A DNA stretch of 7,266 nucleotides from NCBI RefSeq assembly GCF_000963705.1, contig NZ_LAJY01000295.1, positions 1 to 7,266 on the forward strand, given 5' to 3'. This DNA comes from Elstera litoralis (GTDB lineage: Bacteria; Pseudomonadota; Alphaproteobacteria; Elsterales; Elsteraceae). Below, piece by piece: positions 1-5,639 of this stretch. Made by a program: the position numbers and the translations under genes. Numbering within the stretch: the first letter of the stretch is position 1; every line of letters begins with the position of its first letter. The notes under the pieces were generated by a model that was not told the DNA's origin, did no database searches, and worked only from the letters and a program-made list of their open reading frames with translations.

Positions 1-482
1 GTGTAGAGCATCCACACCACAATCGGCAGATTGCCCATGCCGAGCACGACCAGCAGGCCCCAGCGATTGTCCAGCATCCCCGTATCGCGGAAAATCAGAT
101 AGATCGGCACCAGCGCGCCCACGGCGGGCATCATCTTGGTCGAGAGCATCCACAGCAGCACGTCTTTCGTGCGCTTGTTCGGCGCAAAGGCCATCGCCCA
201 GGCGGCGGGAATGGCCACCAGCAACCCGAAGATCGTCGCGCCAAAGCTGAGGAAGATCGAGTTCCAGGCATGGAGCAGATAATCGCTGCGCTCCTGGACC
301 GTCAGATAATTTTCCAAGGTCCAGTGAAAGAACAGAAACTGCGGCGGCATGGCCGAGGCGTCGACCTCGGTCTTGAAGCTGGTGAGGATCATCCATAGCA
401 CCGGGCCGAACATCAGCAGGCCGACGGCCCAGGCGAAACCGGAGTTGATGAGGCGGCGGGGAAGCGGGGTCGAGCGCGCCAT
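1..482 (-). CDS. smoG: Polyol ABC transporter, second permease subunit (SmoG/MtlG type), 3' end cut by window
   Basis: This is the second inner-membrane permease of a carbohydrate ABC importer of the MalG/SmoG type. It would pair with the SmoF-like permease just upstream to form the channel for a polyol. I read 160 residues from an ATG at 482; the gene runs off the left edge before its stop and before the EAA loop that contacts the ATPase. The N-terminus MARSTPLPRRL is basic and is followed by a membrane segment at about residues 15-35. A periplasmic stretch with ENYL at 57-60 follows, then membrane segments near 74-100, 117-131 and 142-160. The stretches WAMAFAPNKRTKDVL and WMLSTKMMPAVG are what I recall from SmoG/MtlG proteins. 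The start is well supported: GGAGG at 489-493 lies six bases upstream, and the smoF stop (TAA, 484-486) is one base away, so the two are coupled. The polyol substrate is inferred from family resemblance. Confidence 0.88.
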   Translation of the reverse strand, partial: MARSTPLPRRLINSGFAWAVGLLMFGPVLWMILTSFKTEVDASAMPPQFLFFHWTLENYLTVQERSDYLLHAWNSIFLSFGATIFGLLVAIPAAWAMAFAPNKRTKDVLLWMLSTKMMPAVGALVPIYLIFRDTGMLDNRWGLLVVLGMGNLPIVVWMLY

Positions 483-483
483 C

Positions 484-1356
484 TTACGCCTCCAAATTCT
501 TGCCGACGAGGCGCACGAGGAAAAACGCGACGATATTGGCGAGAACCACGGCGACAATCGCCCCCGCCGACGCGCCGCCCACATCATATTGAATGAGGGC
601 CTGGGCATAGACGAGGAAGGCGATATTCGTGGTGGCAACCCCAGGGCCGCCGCCGGTGGTGACGAAGATTTCCGCAAAGACCGAGAGCAGAAAAATCGTC
701 TCGATCATAATGACGACCGTAATCGGGCGGGCGAGGTGCGGCAGCACGATATAGAAGAAATAGGCAAACGGCCCCGCGCCATCCATTTCGGCGGCTTCCT
801 TCTGCTCGCCGTCGAGGGATTGCAGCGCGGTCAGTAAAATCAGCGCGGCGAAGGGCAGCCATTGCCACGCCACGATCAAAATAACCGAGAACATCGGCAA
901 CCGCCCGAACCAATCGACGGGCTGAAAGCCGAACAGCATCGCTACCCAGGCGAACAGGCCCGAAACCGGGTGCATCAGCAGGTTTTTCCACACCAGCGCG
1001 CTCACCGTCGGCATCACGAAAAACGGCGTGATGACCATGATACGCACGAGCCCCTGCCCGAACATCGGCTGATCGATGAGCAGAGCGATGCCGATGCCGA
1101 GCAGCACGGTAATCGCCAGCACGCCCCCCACCAGCACCAGCGTATTTTGCAGGCTAGCGAGGAAGTCAGGATCGGCCAGGAAATAAGCGTAATTTTCAAA
1201 CCCCACGAAACTTTCTGTGCCGGGGGAGAGAAGATTATAGCGCAGGGTGGAAAAATAGAGCGTCAGCCCGAGCGGCACGATCATCCACAGAAACAGCAGA
1301 ATAACCGAGGGCGATAGGGCAAGACGGGCGGCGATGTTACTATGGCGAGTGGCCAT
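484..1356 (-). CDS. smoF: Polyol ABC transporter, first permease subunit (SmoF/MtlF type)
   Basis: This 290-residue protein is a MalF-class permease of a CUT1-type sugar ABC importer and sits in the inner membrane. Hydrophobic segments lie at about residues 13-35, 70-94, 105-125, 155-178, 213-236 and 262-285, the usual six. The EAA loop that docks on the ATPase is at 187-206, beginning EAAEMDGAG and ending IVLP. The short periplasmic region with FVGFENYAYFL (50-60) is typical of this family. The start is ATG at 1356, preceded by GGGAG at 1364-1368 with seven bases between. It follows smoE after 69 bp that contain a terminator-like hairpin, and it leads into smoG with a one-base gap. Resemblance to SmoF/MtlF, together with the clear SmoE-like binding protein, points to sorbitol, mannitol or a related polyol as cargo; the exact substrate cannot be read from the sequence. 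Confidence 0.9.
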   Translation of the reverse strand: MATRHSNIAARLALSPSVILLFLWMIVPLGLTLYFSTLRYNLLSPGTESFVGFENYAYFLADPDFLASLQNTLVLVGGVLAITVLLGIGIALLIDQPMFGQGLVRIMVITPFFVMPTVSALVWKNLLMHPVSGLFAWVAMLFGFQPVDWFGRLPMFSVILIVAWQWLPFAALILLTALQSLDGEQKEAAEMDGAGPFAYFFYIVLPHLARPITVVIMIETIFLLSVFAEIFVTTGGGPGVATTNIAFLVYAQALIQYDVGGASAGAIVAVVLANIVAFFLVRLVGKNLEA

Positions 1357-1375
1357 GCCGATGCTCCCAATGCGT

Positions 1376-1408
1376 AAAAAAAAGGGTGACTCCGCGCGGG
1401 AGTCACCC
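1376..1408 (-). terminator. Hairpin plus U-tract between smoE and smoF (intra-operon terminator or attenuator)
   Basis: Bases 1384-1393 (gggtgactcc) pair perfectly with 1399-1408 (ggagtcaccc) across a five-base loop. On the minus strand the stem is followed directly by eight T residues (1376-1383). This is the classic form of a Rho-independent terminator. It starts about 18 bases after the smoE stop and ends about 20 bases before the smoF start, so it sits inside the operon. Partial termination here, or protection of the upstream mRNA from 3' exonucleases, would raise binding protein over permease, a common arrangement in ABC importer operons. The structure is seen directly; its effect is inferred. 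Confidence 0.85.
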
Positions 1409-1425
1409 CCAATCCGGGAGAGAGT

Positions 1426-2736
1426 CTACTTAATATAACCGGCGCGCTTCATTTCCCGTTCGGTAATGGTTTGCGCCGACTTCAAGGCTTCTTCCACCGA
1501 GGTCGCCCCGGCGATGACGCCCGAGAAGGACTGGCCGACGCGGGTCGCAATGCCCTGGAATTCCGGGATCGCGGCGAACTGAACGCCCACATAAGGCTTC
1601 GGCTTGACCGTGCTGTTGATCGGATCGGCGGCGTTGATCGCGGCCAAGGTCAGCTCGGCAAAGGGGGCGGCCTTCAGATAGTCCGGGTTGGCGTAGAGCG
1701 ACTTGCGCGTGCCCGGCGGTACATTGGCCCAGCCTTCTTTCGCGGCCACGAGCTTGGTGTAATCCTTGCTGGTCGCCCAAGCGATGAATTTCTGCGCCGC
1801 GTCGGTCTTTTTCGAGCCCGCCGGGACCGCGAGATTCCAGGCCCACAGCCAGCCAGCGTTCTTACCGAGGCCCGCATTCGGGGCGATGGCGAAGCCGACC
1901 TTATCGGAAACCGTGCTTTCCTTCGGGTTGGTCACAAAGGAGGCGGCTACGGTGGCATCGATCCACATGCCGCATTTGCCCGAGTTGAACAGCACAAGGT
2001 TTTCATTGAAGCCATTGGCGGAGGCACCCGGCGGGCCGGACTCCTTCATCATCGTGGCGTAGGTGGTGAGGGTCTTGGTCCATTCCGGCCCGGTGAACTC
2101 CGGGTTCCATTTTTCGTCGAACCAGCGCGCACCCATCGAATTGGCCATGGCTGTCAGGAAGGCCATATTCTCGCCCCACCCGGCCTTGCCGCGCAGGCAG
2201 ATGCCATAGGTTTGGGTGCTGGTATCGGTGATTTTCTTGGCGGCGCTGGCGATGAAATCCCAGGTCGGCTCTTTTGGCATCTGCAAGCCTGCTTTTTCAA
2301 ACAGGTCTTTGCGGTACATCACGAAGGAGCTTTCGCCGTAGAAGGGCGAGGCGTAGAGCTTGCCGCCGTCCGAAATGCCGGAGCGGATGGCGGGCAGCAG
2401 ATCGTCCGCATCATAATCGGCACCGAGCCCGTCGAGCGGCACTAGCCAGCCCTGCTTCGCCCAAATCGGCACTTCGTAGGTGCCGATGGTCAGCACATCG
2501 AACTGGCCGCCCTTGGTGGAAATATCGGTGGTCACGCGCTGGCGCAGCACATTTTCTTCGAGCGTTACCCACTCAACGGTAATGCCGGGGTTTTTCGCGG
2601 TGAAATCGGCGGTGAGGCCCTGCATGCGGATCATATCACCATTGTTCACCGTGGCGATGGTCAGCTTGGTTTGGGCCGAGGCGGAGAAGGCAAGGAGAGA
2701 GACGGCACCCAAGAGGGCCCCGAGAGTCATACGCAT
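1426..2736 (-). CDS. smoE: Periplasmic polyol-binding protein of ABC transporter (SmoE/MtlE type)
   Basis: This 436-residue protein is an extracellular solute-binding protein of the family-1 sugar-binding class. It captures the sugar or polyol in the periplasm and delivers it to SmoF/SmoG. Residues 1-21 form a signal peptide (hydrophobic stretch 5-19, probable cleavage after ASA before Q22). The mature part carries stretches I recognise from sorbitol/mannitol-binding proteins: TIATVNNGDMIRMQ (27-39), VTLEENVLRQ (57-66), IGTYEVPIW (84-92), FYGESSFVMYRKDL (132-145), GKAGWGENMAFLTAM (183-197) and GKCGMWIDATVAASFVT (253-269). Length fits the family. The start is ATG at 2736, with the strong site GGGAGG seven bases upstream; a second Met two codons later is possible but less well spaced. 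It is the first gene of the transporter operon and has its own promoter and operator-like region. Substrate assignment to sorbitol/mannitol-like polyols rests on family memory. Confidence 0.9.
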   Translation of the reverse strand: MRMTLGALLGAVSLLAFSASAQTKLTIATVNNGDMIRMQGLTADFTAKNPGITVEWVTLEENVLRQRVTTDISTKGGQFDVLTIGTYEVPIWAKQGWLVPLDGLGADYDADDLLPAIRSGISDGGKLYASPFYGESSFVMYRKDLFEKAGLQMPKEPTWDFIASAAKKITDTSTQTYGICLRGKAGWGENMAFLTAMANSMGARWFDEKWNPEFTGPEWTKTLTTYATMMKESGPPGASANGFNENLVLFNSGKCGMWIDATVAASFVTNPKESTVSDKVGFAIAPNAGLGKNAGWLWAWNLAVPAGSKKTDAAQKFIAWATSKDYTKLVAAKEGWANVPPGTRKSLYANPDYLKAAPFAELTLAAINAADPINSTVKPKPYVGVQFAAIPEFQGIATRVGQSFSGVIAGATSVEEALKSAQTITEREMKRAGYIK

Positions 2737-2757
2737 GATCTATCCTCCCTGGATATT

Positions 2758-2788
2758 GAACATATGTTCTTATAGTGAGCGTATGTTC
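2758..2788. promoter_or_regulatory. Two operator-like palindromes upstream of smoE
   Basis: A perfect 12-base palindrome, GAACATATGTTC, lies at 2758-2769. A second copy with two changes, GAGCGTATGTTC flanked by T and A, lies at 2777-2788. Their centres are 19 bp apart, close to two helical turns, so two dimers could bind the same face and cooperate. The second copy overlaps the predicted -10 element and the first lies just downstream of the predicted start of transcription, a layout suited to repression. TGAACA-type half-sites resemble operators I recall for some SorC/DeoR-family regulators, and such a regulator is encoded immediately upstream. The repeats are seen directly; the protein that binds is inferred. 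Confidence 0.65.
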
Positions 2789-2811
2789 ATTTTTTGCGTC
2801 TGCCTTGTCAA
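2783..2811 (-). promoter_or_regulatory. Probable sigma-70-type promoter of the smoE operon
   Basis: On the minus strand a consensus -35 hexamer TTGACA lies at 2811-2806, followed after exactly 17 bases by GAACAT at 2788-2783 as the -10 element. The -10 matches TATAAT at only three of six positions, which would suit a promoter that is weak or needs help. Transcription would start near 2776, giving a leader of about 40 bases. The -10 lies within the second operator-like repeat. A better-looking TATAAG at 2774-2769 has no matching -35 at the right distance. Confidence 0.5.
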
Positions 2812-2816
2812 TCGCA

Positions 2817-2847
2817 AAACGCGCGTAAATGTCGCAGGGGCGCGTTT
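2817..2847. repeat. Imperfectly explained inverted repeat in the regulator-smoE gap
   Basis: The eight bases aaacgcgc at 2817-2824 are repeated in inverted form as gcgcgttt at 2840-2847, around a 15-base centre. The repeat lies between the regulator stop (2897) and the smoE -35 element (2806-2811). On the minus strand the second arm ends in four T residues, so it could act as a poor terminator for the regulator transcript, or as a further protein-binding site. The loop is long and the T-tract is part of the stem, so neither role is strong. The rest of the 160-bp gap (2737-2896) holds the promoter and operators listed separately. Confidence 0.3.
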
Positions 2848-2896
2848 CTCTGCACGCTTTTTGCGGTGCAAAATCAGCGATGTATCGTAGGAGGAA

Positions 2897-3847
2897 TTAG
2901 GCCAGAAGCGCGCGGGCTGTGGCTTCGTTGGTAATGAGGCCGCTCAGAATGCGCCCGGTTAGGGCAGCTCGGATGGTTTGAATTTTTGCACTGCCCTGGG
3001 CGACGCCGACGATCAGCCGTTCGGCGGGAATCTGGTGCGGAACGCTCATCAGCGTGCGATTGGTGCCGCCCTCCAGAATCCGCCCTTGCGCATCGAAGGC
3101 CCAACCGGCGACCTCGCCAATCGCGCCCAGGCGGATAAGGTCCATCAATTCATCGCGCGAAATGAAGCCGTCGATATGCAGTTGCGCCTGCCCATCGATC
3201 TGGCCGACGCCGACCAGGGTAACATCGGCGCGCGCCGCCAGCGCCCGCACCTTTCGGACCGCATCGAGCCCCAGCAGCAAATCGCGCTCCTCCGGCGAAG
3301 TGGCGAGAATCGGCAGCGGCATTGGATAGTGACGGGCTTGGGTGAGGTCGGCCAGGCGGCTCAGCACATCGTAGAAGCTGGCGGCCCCGTCGCGCGAGAT
3401 ATTGCCGATCAGGGAGACGACCTCGTGCAGCGGGCAGTTGAGGCGCGGCAGTTGCTCGACGGCGGCCCGCAGCGCCCGCCCGGTGCCGACGCCAATGATG
3501 ATCGGCTTGTCCGAGCGCAGCTTTTGTTCCAGGAAAGCGGCGGCGGCTTGGGCGATGCCGAGGGTGCTGCTGGTCGCCTCGGGATCGCTCGGCACCACGT
3601 CGCACATTTGCAAACCGTAGCGTTCGGTAAGCTTGGCCGCGAGTTCCATACAGGCGGCGATTGGGTGGTCGAGCCGGAAGGTAATCAGCCGTTCCGAGAC
3701 CGCCAGCGACACCAGCCGCTGCGCCGTGGGCCGCGAGACGGCAAGCTTGCGCGCAATCTCATCCTGGGTATTGCCCGCGATGAAATAGAGCCAGCCCGCG
3801 CGGGCGGCATCGTCAAGGCGCGACGGGTCGTTGTCGCTACTGGCCAT
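2897..3847 (-). CDS. SorC/DeoR-type sugar-binding transcriptional regulator, probable regulator of the polyol operon
   Basis: This protein of about 316 residues has an N-terminal helix-turn-helix followed by a sugar-phosphate-binding effector domain of the SorC family. The helix-turn-helix covers about residues 24-50 (GNTQDEIARKL, then SRPTAQRLV). The effector domain begins near residue 70 and shows the family signatures IIGVGTGRALRA, HEVVSLIGNISRDGAAS and HYPMPLPIL, then VGQIDGQAQ. It should bind DNA and change affinity when it senses a phosphorylated sugar or polyol derivative. It follows the HAD gene directly and precedes smoE, so the palindromes at 2758-2788 are its likely targets. The start is uncertain. 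I chose ATG at 3847, with GGAG 13 bases upstream. A TTG at 3859 overlaps the HAD stop as TTGA and would add four residues, but GGAG is then only one base away. Regulation of smoE is inferred from position and family. Confidence 0.87.
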   Translation of the reverse strand: MASSDNDPSRLDDAARAGWLYFIAGNTQDEIARKLAVSRPTAQRLVSLAVSERLITFRLDHPIAACMELAAKLTERYGLQMCDVVPSDPEATSSTLGIAQAAAAFLEQKLRSDKPIIIGVGTGRALRAAVEQLPRLNCPLHEVVSLIGNISRDGAASFYDVLSRLADLTQARHYPMPLPILATSPEERDLLLGLDAVRKVRALAARADVTLVGVGQIDGQAQLHIDGFISRDELMDLIRLGAIGEVAGWAFDAQGRILEGGTNRTLMSVPHQIPAERLIVGVAQGSAKIQTIRAALTGRILSGLITNEATARALLA

Positions 3848-3855
3848 CGGTCGGG

Positions 3856-4521
3856 TCAAACTCCGGCGGGATCGAATTCTTTCATTCTACTGAATAGGCG
3901 ATCTGCCCCCGCCGCCGCCAGTCTTTCCGCACTCGCCCCGTCTTGATGGTGACTGCCGCCGGTAAAGCCCCAGACGATCATCCCCGCCGCCTTTCCGGCT
4001 TGAACGCCCGCCAGACTATCTTCGATCACAAGGCAGCGGGCCGGATCGGCGTTCAAGGCCTGCGCCGCGTGCAGAAATAGGTCCGGCGCGGGCTTACCGC
4101 GCGCCACCATCGCGGCGTTAAACACCCGATTTTCGAAAAACGGCGCAAGGCCGGTCAGGCTGAGGGCGAGATCGAGCCGGGGCCGCTCCGAGGAGGAGGC
4201 GACGCAGAAGCGCTGCCCGCGCGCCGTCAGCGCGTCCAGCACCTCGGCGATATCGGGGATCGCGGTTAAATCCCGCTGCATTCGCGCCATCACATCGGTG
4301 CGAAAGCGCGGCAGAAAATCGTCGGGTAGCGGGCGGCCTAAGCGCGCCTGAAAATCCTCGGCAATCGCGGTCACGCTGCGCCCAAGGAAGCGCGCCATCG
4401 CCTCGTCGGCGCGCGTCGGCAGCCCCGCTTCGGTCAATAGCGCCGCAAGGCTGGTGCAGCTTAGAACCTCGCTATCGACCAGAACCCCATCGCAATCAAA
4501 GATAACGAGATCGAAGCGCAT
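3856..4521 (-). CDS. HAD-superfamily phosphatase, beta-phosphoglucomutase-like (subfamily IA)
   Basis: This 221-residue cytoplasmic enzyme has all four HAD motifs. Motif I is FDCDGVLVDSE, with nucleophile D9 and acid/base D11. Motif II is the serine run at 109-111, motif III is K143 in RGKPAPD, and motif IV is E167-D168 in IEDSLAGVQAGKAAGM. Residues from about 16 to 88 form the helical cap of the beta-phosphoglucomutase/phosphatase group. It would remove phosphate from a small phosphorylated metabolite, or less likely act as a mutase. It resembles E. coli YieH (6-phosphogluconate phosphatase) in layout, but I cannot assign the substrate. Relatives occur beside polyol ABC transporters and SorC-type regulators in alphaproteobacteria, so a sugar- or polyol-phosphate from that pathway is a reasonable guess. 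The start is ATG at 4521 with GGGAGG five bases upstream. Its end meets the regulator gene, so the two are likely co-transcribed. Confidence 0.88.
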   Translation of the reverse strand: MRFDLVIFDCDGVLVDSEVLSCTSLAALLTEAGLPTRADEAMARFLGRSVTAIAEDFQARLGRPLPDDFLPRFRTDVMARMQRDLTAIPDIAEVLDALTARGQRFCVASSSERPRLDLALSLTGLAPFFENRVFNAAMVARGKPAPDLFLHAAQALNADPARCLVIEDSLAGVQAGKAAGMIVWGFTGGSHHQDGASAERLAAAGADRLFSRMKEFDPAGV

Positions 4522-4583
4522 TCGATCCTCCCGATATTTTTGTTCACGCTAAGGTCAATTCTTCGAATGAGCAAGCCCGTAGA
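4522..4583 (-). promoter_or_regulatory. Short gap upstream of the HAD-regulator pair with a TGAACA half-site
   Basis: These 62 bases separate the pyrD stop from the HAD start. They hold the strong ribosome-binding site of the HAD gene and, on the minus strand, TGAACA at 4546-4541, identical to the half-site of the palindromes upstream of smoE. The other half is not recognisable here. A weak promoter might be present (TTGCTC near 4574-4569), but I cannot support it firmly. No terminator hairpin with a T-tract follows pyrD, so read-through from the housekeeping cluster into the HAD-regulator pair is possible. Confidence 0.25.
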
Positions 4584-5639
4584 TTAGGCTTCGATCCCGA
4601 CCGCCTCGCTCAGGCGGGCGTGGCCGTCGTGGGCGAGAAGCCGATCGAGTTCCACCAGAATGCGGCGAACGGCCCAGGGGCCTTGGTAAACGAGCGCCGT
4701 ATAGAGTTGCAGGGCGGAGGCCCCCGCCTTCACCTTCGCATAGGCATCGGCCCCGCTGTTGATCCCGCCGACGCCAATCAACGGCAGGCTGCCGCGCGTT
4801 CGGCAAAACACTTTGCGCAGAATATCCGTCGAGGCGGCAAACAAGGGCGGGCCGGAGAGGCCGCCGCGCTCGTTCTTCTCAGAACTGCGCAGGGTGTCGG
4901 GGCGGGCGAGGGTGGTATTGCTCAGGGTGAGCGCGTCGATGCCTTTTTCCAGCAGCACCTCTAGCACGGCATCGAGCCCCGCCTCGTCGATATCGGGGGC
5001 GATTTTGGCGACCAGCGGCGGGCGTTTGAGGCCGGAGGTGTCGAAAAGCGCGGCCAGCCGTTCCAGTAGATCACGCAACGGGCCGGGGCTCAGGAACATC
5101 TTGCCGTTCGCCGTATTCGGGCAGGAAATATCGAGCGTTAGAAAATCGGCCTGGGGGGCAAAGGCGCGTGCCAGCAGAACAAAATCATTGGCCGGATCGG
5201 CGCTATCGGCATTGGAGGCGAGATTAACGCCGACGATCTGGCCCGGTGCCTTGCGCGCGGCAAAGCGGGCGGCGACGGCGGCCATCCCCTCATTATTAAA
5301 GCCCATGCGGTTGATGATCGCCTGATCCTCGCTCAATCGAAACAAGCGCGGGCGCGGGTTGCCGATTTGCGGCAGGGGCGTGACGCCGCCAATCTCGCCA
5401 AAGCTGACGCCCAAGCGCGGAAACTGGTGGAAAGCGCGCGCATTCTTGTCGAACCCCGCCGACAGACCCAGCGGGTGCGGCAGATCGCGCCCGAACATAT
5501 GCGTCACAAGGCGCGGCAGCGGCGGAATCGGCACCTGCGGCACTATCCCGGCAGCGAGCAGCTTCAGCGTGAGGCCATGCGCCTCCTCCGGGTCCATCCG
5601 ATGCAGGAACGGGCGGGCGAGGGGGAAGAGATCGATCAT
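4584..5639 (-). CDS. pyrD: Dihydroorotate dehydrogenase, quinone type (class 2)
   Basis: This 351-residue enzyme oxidises dihydroorotate to orotate in pyrimidine synthesis and passes the electrons through FMN to the quinone pool at the inner face of the membrane. The class 2 N-terminal extension that docks on the membrane is present (about residues 1-45). The FMN barrel follows with GLSAGFDKNA (58-67), GNPRPRLFRL (93-102), INRMGFNN (109-116), GVNLASN (137-143), VAKIAPD (210-216), LSNTT (239-243), GGLSGPPLF (259-267), GVGGI (289-293) and QLYTALVYQGP (311-321). Length fits class 2. The active-site loop reads DISCPNT with Cys173 (codon TGC at 5123-5121), where class 2 enzymes normally have serine; cysteine is the class 1 residue. 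The start is ATG at 5639, overlapping the hemW stop as ATGA, with GAGG ten bases upstream. An upstream extension of the frame lies inside hemW and is not coding. Confidence 0.95.
   Translation of the reverse strand: MIDLFPLARPFLHRMDPEEAHGLTLKLLAAGIVPQVPIPPLPRLVTHMFGRDLPHPLGLSAGFDKNARAFHQFPRLGVSFGEIGGVTPLPQIGNPRPRLFRLSEDQAIINRMGFNNEGMAAVAARFAARKAPGQIVGVNLASNADSADPANDFVLLARAFAPQADFLTLDISCPNTANGKMFLSPGPLRDLLERLAALFDTSGLKRPPLVAKIAPDIDEAGLDAVLEVLLEKGIDALTLSNTTLARPDTLRSSEKNERGGLSGPPLFAASTDILRKVFCRTRGSLPLIGVGGINSGADAYAKVKAGASALQLYTALVYQGPWAVRRILVELDRLLAHDGHARLSEAVGIEA

Noticed and set aside
1471..2445. Long open frame on the plus strand (324 codons) opposite smoE
   Set aside because: It has no recognisable family features, is arginine- and glycine-rich as expected for the reverse of a GC-rich gene, and lies fully inside the well-supported smoE gene.
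2857..2876. Small hairpin (tgcac ... gtgca) after the regulator as a terminator
   Set aside because: The stem is only about seven pairs with a bulge and no T-tract follows it on the minus strand, so terminator function is not supported.
2978..3946. Long open frame on the plus strand (322 codons) opposite the regulator
   Set aside because: It is a shadow of the regulator gene, with low-complexity composition and no motif; the minus-strand frame matches a known family throughout.
4573..4590. Short inverted repeat around the pyrD stop as a terminator
   Set aside because: Only about five pairs can form and there is no T-tract downstream.
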